A stretch of 64,000 bases of DNA from Uliginosibacterium flavum. Its GTDB lineage: Bacteria > Pseudomonadota > Gammaproteobacteria > Burkholderiales > Rhodocyclaceae. A program made the position numbers and the translations under genes. The notes beneath the pieces were generated by a model. That model searched no databases and was not told the origin of the DNA. It saw only the letters and a list, made by a program, of their open reading frames with translations. Positions 58,555-64,000 of this stretch are shown here, piece by piece. The stretch's first letter is position 1; each line of letters starts with the position of its first letter. The stretch is taken from NCBI RefSeq assembly GCF_040566545.1, contig NZ_JBEWZI010000019.1, positions 8,384 through 72,383 on the forward strand, given 5' to 3'.

Positions 58555-59880
58555 ATGCCCAGAAACCTCTTGCTTCGCATTGCTTCCTGCCTGCTCCTCC
58601 TTGCCTCGCCAGCCGCCTTTGCAGCGACAGGCCCCGCGCTGGCCGGCATTCCGCTGGAATTCTTCATCTTCGCCCTGACCCTGCTGGGCGTCGCACTGTT
58701 CCATCACTACACCTTGCAGGTTGCCCTTAGCGGTCTGGCTACCGTCACCATCTACAAACTGATCTTCACCGGCTTCAAGTTTGGTGTCGGCCTCGCCGGT
58801 CTGGGCCTGCACCTGCAGCACGAATGGGTCACGCTGGCCAATCTTCTGTGCCTGTTGATGGGTTTCGCCCTGCTCGCCCGCCATTTCGAAAAGAGCCACA
58901 TCCCGGTAATCCTGCCCAAATACCTGCCGGATGACTGGAAAGGCGGCTTCGTGATGCTGGTGATGGTCTTCGTGCTCTCCAGCTTCCTCGACAACATCGC
59001 CGCAGCCCTGATCGGTGGCGCCATGGCCCACCAGCTGTTCAAGGGCAAGGTGCACATCGGCTATCTGGCCGCCATCGTCGCAGCCTCGAATGCTGGCGGC
59101 TCGGGCAGCGTGGTGGGCGACACCACCACCACCATGATGTGGATCGACGGCGTCTCGCCTGCTGATGTGCTGCACGCATACGTCGCGGCTGGCGTAGCGC
59201 TGCTGATCATCGCTTACTTCGGCGCCAAGCAGCAGCACGCCTACTCGCCGATCATCAAGAATGCCAATACCCACACCAGAATCGACTGGGCCCGCGTCGG
59301 CATCGTCGCCACGATTCTTGTGCTGGCGATGGGGACCAACATCGTGGTCAACCTCAAGTTTGTCGACATCTCGAACAGCTTCCCCTTTATCGGCGTGGCC
59401 GTCTGGGTGGCGATCCTGCTCACCATCCCGGTTCGCCGTCACGACTGGGAATTGATGCCGGAAACCTTCAAGGGCTCGATCTTCCTGCTCTCGCTGGTGG
59501 TGATCGCTTCGATGATGCCGGTTGAAGCGCTGCCGCCAGCCTCCTGGATGAGCGCTCTGGGCCTGGGCTTCGTCTCCGCGGTGTTCGACAACATCCCGCT
59601 CACCGCACTGGCAATCCGTCAGGGTGGCTTCGACTGGGGCGTACTGGCCTATTGCGTGGGCTTCGGTGGCTCCATGCTGTGGTTTGGCTCCTCGGCTGGC
59701 GTGGCGCTGTCCAACATGTATCCGGAAGCTCGCTCGGCCGGCCAATGGCTGCGCCATGGCTGGCACGTGGTGCTGGCCTATGTGGTCGGCTTTGCAGTAA
59801 TGATGGCCATCGTCGGCTGGAATCCGCATGATCCGCATAAGGTCAGTGCTGAAGTACCGGCGGCAAGCGCCACACACTGA
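58555..59880 (+). CDS. NhaD/ArsB-superfamily ion transporter
   Basis: A 441-residue protein with a cleavable-looking N-terminal segment (to AAFA) and about 11 further helices. FVLSSFLDNIAAALIGGAMAH and AASNAGGSGSVVGDTTTTMMWIDGVS, with the mirror motif SAVFDNIPLTALAI in the second half, are the paired re-entrant motifs of the ion-transporter superfamily (NhaD Na+/H+ antiporters, ArsB, citrate transporters). NhaD-like exchange is the best guess; the substrate is not certain. Confidence 0.8.
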   Translation: MPRNLLLRIASCLLLLASPAAFAATGPALAGIPLEFFIFALTLLGVALFHHYTLQVALSGLATVTIYKLIFTGFKFGVGLAGLGLHLQHEWVTLANLLCLLMGFALLARHFEKSHIPVILPKYLPDDWKGGFVMLVMVFVLSSFLDNIAAALIGGAMAHQLFKGKVHIGYLAAIVAASNAGGSGSVVGDTTTTMMWIDGVSPADVLHAYVAAGVALLIIAYFGAKQQHAYSPIIKNANTHTRIDWARVGIVATILVLAMGTNIVVNLKFVDISNSFPFIGVAVWVAILLTIPVRRHDWELMPETFKGSIFLLSLVVIASMMPVEALPPASWMSALGLGFVSAVFDNIPLTALAIRQGGFDWGVLAYCVGFGGSMLWFGSSAGVALSNMYPEARSAGQWLRHGWHVVLAYVVGFAVMMAIVGWNPHDPHKVSAEVPAASATH

Positions 59881-59898
59881 ACGGCTGTAATACACTCC

Positions 59899-59928
59899 GG
59901 GCGGGCATCGCGAGATGCCCGCCCTTTT
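59899..59928 (+). terminator. Rho-independent terminator after the antiporter
   Basis: GGGCGGGCATC-GCGA-GATGCCCGCCC followed by TTTT: an 11-bp perfect stem. Confidence 0.93.
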
Positions 59929-59943
59929 CATTGAATCCTGCGC

Positions 59944-60819
59944 ATGCCAGATCCCCGCGATTTCGAACTCGACCACGCCCTGATCCGCCGCCGTTTCTCT
60001 GCTGGCGCGGCCAAGGCACGCGAGGCGGACTTCCTGGCCCGCGAAGTGGCCTCGCGCATGGCCGAGCGGCTGGATTACATCCGCCTGACCCCAAAACGCA
60101 TCCTCGATCTGGGCTGCGGCCACGGCGCCGATCTGCCGATGCTGGCGCAACGCTATCCGCAGGCACAACGCATCGGCCTGGATTTCGCTCTGCCGCTGCT
60201 GGATCTGGCCCGCCCCGAACGTGGCCTGTTTCAACGCCTGCTCGGTCAACACAAAGGCCCGCAGCTGCTCTGCGCCGATGCCAATCAACTCCCGCTGGCA
60301 CGCGGCACGGTGCAGCTGATCTGGAGCAATCTGCTGCTGAACTGGCTGACCGATCCGCTACCGGCGATCAAGGAATGCCAGCGCGTGCTGGAAGTTGGCG
60401 GCCTGTTCATGTTCGCCAGCCTCGGGCCGGACACGCTCAAGGAACTCCGCGCGGCCCTACCGAATCACGCAGGAGATCGCGTGCATCGCTTCATCGACAT
60501 GCATGACATCGGCGATTGTCTGGTGCAGGCCGGCTTTGCCGACCCGGTGATGGACATGCAGACGATCACCCTGACCTATCCGGACGCCGACGCGCTGCTG
60601 CGCGATCTGCGGGCCTCTGCGAGCTGCAATGCTGCGAAGGGTCGCCCAGCGGGCCTCTCCGGCAAGGCAGGCTGGAGAGCCGCGCGCCAGGCTCTTCTAC
60701 AAGCATCAGTCGATGGCCGCCTGCCCGCCACCATCGAGCTGGTTTTCGGCCACGCCTGGAAACCGGTACCCAAGCAGATCGAGGATGGGCGGGCGGTGAT
60801 TCAGTTCAAGTCGCGCTAG
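59944..60819 (+). CDS. bioC: Malonyl-ACP O-methyltransferase
   Basis: A 291-residue SAM-dependent methyltransferase that starts biotin synthesis by masking malonyl-ACP as a methyl ester. The SAM motif I is ILDLGCGHGADL; SNLLLNWLTDP and LFMFASLGPDTLKELR are typical of BioC. RRRFSAGAAKA near the N-terminus is also characteristic. The last codons, including the TAG stop, lie inside the 7-nt repeat array. It complements bioB nearby. Confidence 0.92.
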   Translation: MPDPRDFELDHALIRRRFSAGAAKAREADFLAREVASRMAERLDYIRLTPKRILDLGCGHGADLPMLAQRYPQAQRIGLDFALPLLDLARPERGLFQRLLGQHKGPQLLCADANQLPLARGTVQLIWSNLLLNWLTDPLPAIKECQRVLEVGGLFMFASLGPDTLKELRAALPNHAGDRVHRFIDMHDIGDCLVQAGFADPVMDMQTITLTYPDADALLRDLRASASCNAAKGRPAGLSGKAGWRAARQALLQASVDGRLPATIELVFGHAWKPVPKQIEDGRAVIQFKSR

Positions 60820-60986
60820 TCGCGAATCGCTAGTCGCAAGTCGCGAGTCGCAAGTCGCAAGTCGCGAAGGGCACTGGCGTTGGCGTTTTATGCTCGTGCT
60901 TATTAATCCGCGTAGGCCAACCAAACGACCGATACCGGGGTTTTTGCGACTCGCGACTCGCGACTCGCGACTTGCGACTCGCGACT
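60809..60986. repeat. Inverted array of 7-nt units (AGTCGCG type)
   Basis: The left arm (60809-60866) has AGTCGCG, AATCGCT, AGTCGCA, AGTCGCG, AGTCGCA, AGTCGCA, AGTCGCG in register. The right arm (60945-60986) has six reverse-complement units (TGCGACT/CGCGACT). The spacer of about 78 nt has no gene. The arms run into the stop codons of both flanking convergent genes. Confidence 0.88.
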
Positions 60987-63760
60987 CACGGCTCCTCATC
61001 CACCCGCACCGCATTGCGCCCGCCTTCCTTGGCCGCGTACATGGCCCGGTCAGCACGCACCAGCAGAGACTCCATCTCCTCCTGCTGCCCGCGGAATACC
61101 GCCACGCCGATACTGGACGAGCAATGCCAATCGGCAGGCATCGTGCCATGCAGCTTGTAAGGCACATTCAAAGCCGTGCGCAGCTTCTCGGCAATGCTCA
61201 GCACGATCTCCAGTGCGGCTTCACGCTCGGGGTCCACATCCTCGAGCAGCACCACGAACTCGTCGCCGCCAAAGCGCGCCACGGTATCGCCTTCGCGCAC
61301 ATTGGTGGCCAGCCGATCGGCCACCAACTCCAGCAGACGATCACCTTCCGCGTGCCCCAGCTTGTCATTCACCTCCTTGAAGCGATCCAGATCGATGTAG
61401 AGCACGGCGCCAAATTTTCCACTGCGCCCGCTCTTGGCAAAGGCATGGCCGAGCCGGTCGGTAAACAGGCGGCGATTGGCCAGGCCGGTGAGCGGATCGT
61501 AAAAGGCCAGATTGCTGATCTCGCTCTGATGCTGCACCTGACGACTGATGTCGAAGGATGCGCCGACGTAATGGGTGATGTGTCCGGCCTCGTTTTTCAC
61601 CGCCGTGATGGTCAGCCACACCGGGTAAATCTGCCCATCCTTGCGCCGGTTCCAGATCTGACCCTGCCAGTAACCATCAGCCAGAATGGTTTCCCACATG
61701 GCCGCATAAAAATCATGGTCATGCCGCCCCGAACGCAGGATGCGCAGCGTCTTGCCAACAATTTCCTCCGGTGCATAACCGGTCAGCGCGGTGAAGGACT
61801 GATTGATACGAATCACGAAGCCCGCCGCATCGGTCACCACCATGCCCTCGCGTGACTCGAAGGCTACGGCAGCAATCCGCCGCTCCTGCTCGCCGCGCTT
61901 GCGCTCCGAAATATTGCGCGACACCCCGCGCAACACCACTCGCCCCGAATCGTCGTCGATGAAAAAACTGCTGACCACCTCCGTACTCACCACCCCGCCG
62001 GATTTGCAAGGCTGCTCCAGCTCATCAACGTAGTAATGTTCGGCCGCCACACGCCCGTTCCGAAAGCCTTCAGCCCGCATCCGCACCAGTCGCGGAAAGC
62101 TCGCCGCCGTTTCCGGATTGAAAAACTGCCCGAGATCCGCCCCCACGATTTCCTCGGCGCGATAGCCGCGTAAACGCTCCACCGACGGACTGCAGTAAGT
62201 GAAGCGCAGACTTTCCACATCCAGCGTCCACACCACGTCCTGCATGGTTTCGGTGAGCGTACGGTACAGCTGCTCGGATCGCTGCAGGCGCTGCTCGGCG
62301 TTGCGCCGCTCGGACAAATCCAGAATCACGCCGACCAGACCCAGGGTTTCACCCTGCGGGCCCAGCAAACGATGCGCAGACAGAAACCCCCAGAATTCAC
62401 TGCCATCGGCCCGCAGATAGCGTCGTTCCAGGTTCAGATCCGGCACCCCGCTGCCCACCAACACTCCCAGACGCTGACGCACCAGCTCGCGCTCATCCGC
62501 CGGCACCAGATTCTCGTAAGCACAGCCAATCAAAGCCTCGCGAGCACGCCCGAACATCTCGGCCATGCGTTGATTGGCGCGCGTCACCACCCCACGCGTA
62601 TCCACCAGCAGAATGCCCGCGCCCGAGGTCTCGAAAGTCGCCTGCAACTCGGCCTGACTCTGACTCAGCAAACGATGCGCTTCCGCCGTTTGTGCCAAGG
62701 CCGCCGAAACCTGCACATGGCTATTCAGGAAAATACCCGCGAGCAGCGCCAACAAGGCACTGGCCAGCGCCCCGGCCACCAGAAAACCCCGCCCACGCAC
62801 GCCATTCATTTCCTTTTCAAACCCTGGCAAGGCGTAAGCACGTAGCGTCCAGGGCTGACCGCCAATGCTCAGTGCCCGACTGGCCAGAAATTCGCTGAAC
62901 GCTTTAGTAGAAGCCTCTTCGGAGCGGAACATCAGGCAATCCGGATCAGGTGACTCGCTATCGTAAAGTTCCAGACCGATGCGCCCCTGCAGATCCGGGA
63001 ATTCGCGTGCCAGCAAGCCGGCCACAAGATCTTTCATGCGCAAGGGCGCAAATGCCCAGCCAATCAGACTGGCGCGCCGCTGCTCCACTGTCGCACCACC
63101 GTCACCGCCGCGATATACCGGCACAAACAACAAAGCGCCGGCCTGCACATCCTTATCTGTTTCCTGCAGCAATTGCAGCTTTCCCGACAAGGCCGCCTGG
63201 CCGCTGTCACGCGCCCGATCCATGGCCTTGCGCCGCACCGCCTCAGTGTGCAGATCGAAGCCAAACGCGCGCTGATTACGCCAGTCCAGAGGCTCCAGAT
63301 AAATCACCGCCGAATACATGTCGCGTTCGCTGGACGGCAACAAAGCATAGGAGTGGAAACCGAGATCGCGCATGTCGCGCTCGTGCTGGCGAAGATCCGC
63401 TGGGGCAATCTTCTGCACAAAACCAATGCCCTGCACCCCCGGGTAACGCGCATCCAGATGCAGTACTGACACATAGCGCTGAAACTCGCTGCGATCGACC
63501 TCCTGACTGGCTGCAAACAAAGCCGCCACGCCCCGCAGGAGTTGTCCGGTCGCCAACAAATCGCTATCCAGCTGCTGGGCGACCTTGCTGACCTGCACGT
63601 CGAACACAGCCTGCGCCTTGTCGTACGTCTGTTGTTGCGAGCTGTGCCACACCAGCGCAGTGATCAGCACGCCCGCACAGAAAATCACGGCCGGCACCGC
63701 CATGCGCAATCGCGCCAGCAAGCGGGGGCCGTGCAATAAAAAGGAAGGCAGCTTGAACAT
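60986..63760 (-). CDS. CHASE-PAS-GGDEF diguanylate cyclase
   Basis: A 924-residue sensor. TM1 lies at about 20-40, a periplasmic CHASE domain about 75-310 (YPGVQGIGFVQKI, FGFDLHTEAVRR), TM2 about 328-350, three PAS domains about 365-490, 495-620 and 635-755 (ILLVDTRGVVTRANQRMAEMFGR is the first), and a GGDEF domain about 760-915. The motif is GGDEF with an RxxD I-site (REGD) five residues before it. An active c-di-GMP synthase responding to a periplasmic ligand is predicted. No EAL domain. The stop codon overlaps the repeat array. Confidence 0.93.
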   Translation of the reverse strand: MFKLPSFLLHGPRLLARLRMAVPAVIFCAGVLITALVWHSSQQQTYDKAQAVFDVQVSKVAQQLDSDLLATGQLLRGVAALFAASQEVDRSEFQRYVSVLHLDARYPGVQGIGFVQKIAPADLRQHERDMRDLGFHSYALLPSSERDMYSAVIYLEPLDWRNQRAFGFDLHTEAVRRKAMDRARDSGQAALSGKLQLLQETDKDVQAGALLFVPVYRGGDGGATVEQRRASLIGWAFAPLRMKDLVAGLLAREFPDLQGRIGLELYDSESPDPDCLMFRSEEASTKAFSEFLASRALSIGGQPWTLRAYALPGFEKEMNGVRGRGFLVAGALASALLALLAGIFLNSHVQVSAALAQTAEAHRLLSQSQAELQATFETSGAGILLVDTRGVVTRANQRMAEMFGRAREALIGCAYENLVPADERELVRQRLGVLVGSGVPDLNLERRYLRADGSEFWGFLSAHRLLGPQGETLGLVGVILDLSERRNAEQRLQRSEQLYRTLTETMQDVVWTLDVESLRFTYCSPSVERLRGYRAEEIVGADLGQFFNPETAASFPRLVRMRAEGFRNGRVAAEHYYVDELEQPCKSGGVVSTEVVSSFFIDDDSGRVVLRGVSRNISERKRGEQERRIAAVAFESREGMVVTDAAGFVIRINQSFTALTGYAPEEIVGKTLRILRSGRHDHDFYAAMWETILADGYWQGQIWNRRKDGQIYPVWLTITAVKNEAGHITHYVGASFDISRQVQHQSEISNLAFYDPLTGLANRRLFTDRLGHAFAKSGRSGKFGAVLYIDLDRFKEVNDKLGHAEGDRLLELVADRLATNVREGDTVARFGGDEFVVLLEDVDPEREAALEIVLSIAEKLRTALNVPYKLHGTMPADWHCSSSIGVAVFRGQQEEMESLLVRADRAMYAAKEGGRNAVRVDEEP

Positions 63761-63895
63761 TAATTCAGGCGCAGCGCAGCGCCCGGCAGGGATTCACCAG
63801 ATTCCAGCCTAGTTGCCCGGCATTTGTTGCGCTACGCAAAAGCCCCAAGAGGGCAAGACCGCTACAATCCACTCTTCCTCCTGCGGCACCGAGCC

Positions 63896-64000
63896 ATGCC
63901 CCTGCGCGCCCTTCAAGCCGACATCACCACTCTCGCCGTCGACGCCATCGTCAACGCCGCTAACGCGAGCCTGCTCGGTGGTGGCGGCGTGGATGGCGCC
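63896..64000 (+). CDS. Macro-domain protein, 3' end outside the window
   Basis: The 35 visible residues (MPLRALQADITTLAVDAIVN, then AANASLLGGGGVDGA) are the start of a macro domain of the YmdB/O-acetyl-ADP-ribose deacetylase type: the DAIVNAANASLLGGGGVDGA segment forms the ADP-ribose-binding loop. The rest is outside the window. A TACAAT hexamer at 63863-63868 is a possible -10 box. Confidence 0.9.
   Translation, partial: MPLRALQADITTLAVDAIVNAANASLLGGGGVDGA

Noticed and set aside
58546..60288. 580-codon minus-strand frame opposite the antiporter and bioC
   Set aside because: It runs antisense across two well-identified genes and a terminator, and its product is His/Gln/Asp-rich with no recognisable domain.

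Overview
The window looks like a chromosomal segment of a motile, facultatively anaerobic or microaerophilic betaproteobacterium, most likely Rhodocyclales-like. This rests on gene content and protein resemblance: FlaG/FliD/FliS/FliT/FliK order, an Rnf/Rsx operon, DUF1841, hemN next to an FNR-type regulator, Fur, and bioB/ComF/bioC. The species cannot be fixed from the sequence alone. Coding density is high and GC-rich. No rRNA, tRNA, CRISPR array, transposase or phage gene was recognised.

Layout. (1) 1-6851: end of a flagellin gene, then flaG, fliD, fliS, a fliT-like gene, a FliK-type gene, an FlhB-C-domain paralogue and a YcgR/PilZ flagellar brake. (2) 6854-8832: a cation efflux protein and pyrD. 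(3) 9199-15629: rsxA-B-C, an unexpected Gfo/Idh/MocA oxidoreductase gene, then rsxD-G-E, almost all joined by stop/start overlaps. (4) 15679-24963: a small unknown gene, nth, DUF1841, a HAD phosphatase, an M48 lipoprotein protease, an MFS transporter, an alpha/beta hydrolase with an extra C-terminal domain, a LEA-14-type lipoprotein, ybiB, ppa, a universal stress protein and a SafE-like membrane protein. (5) 25022-29110: hemN and fnr diverging around a perfect FNR box, then dapB, bamE and fur. (6) 29262-33376: uxaA, uxaB and kdgK for galacturonate breakdown, followed by trmL.

(7) 34140-56384 is the most interesting part. Six same-strand genes, tightly packed and often overlapping, encode a GAF-HlyD adaptor fusion, a PqqD-like/M50 protease/HlyD fusion, a shortened SecA-like ATPase, a periplasmic adaptor, a 4769-residue repeat protein and a membrane diguanylate cyclase. 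The giant protein has an LEPR-XLL-like N-terminal motif, a DUF4347 domain with a possible His/Cys dyad, dozens of cadherin-like or VCBS-like repeats and a C-terminal membrane segment. I infer a dedicated export and surface-display system for a giant adhesin with a c-di-GMP link. (8) 56484-64000: comF, bioB, an NhaD/ArsB-type antiporter, bioC, a CHASE-PAS-GGDEF protein and the start of a macro-domain protein.

Shared themes. c-di-GMP signalling recurs (the YcgR brake and two GGDEF proteins that keep their I-site), which suggests a switch between swimming and adhesion. Anaerobic functions (FNR, HemN, Rnf) sit with sugar-acid catabolism. Intergenic spaces carry several repeat families: inverted arrays of 7-nt units, small TGNAGAGCC palindromes, a GTCGGGC palindrome pair and two larger imperfect palindromes near 5.8-6.1 kb.
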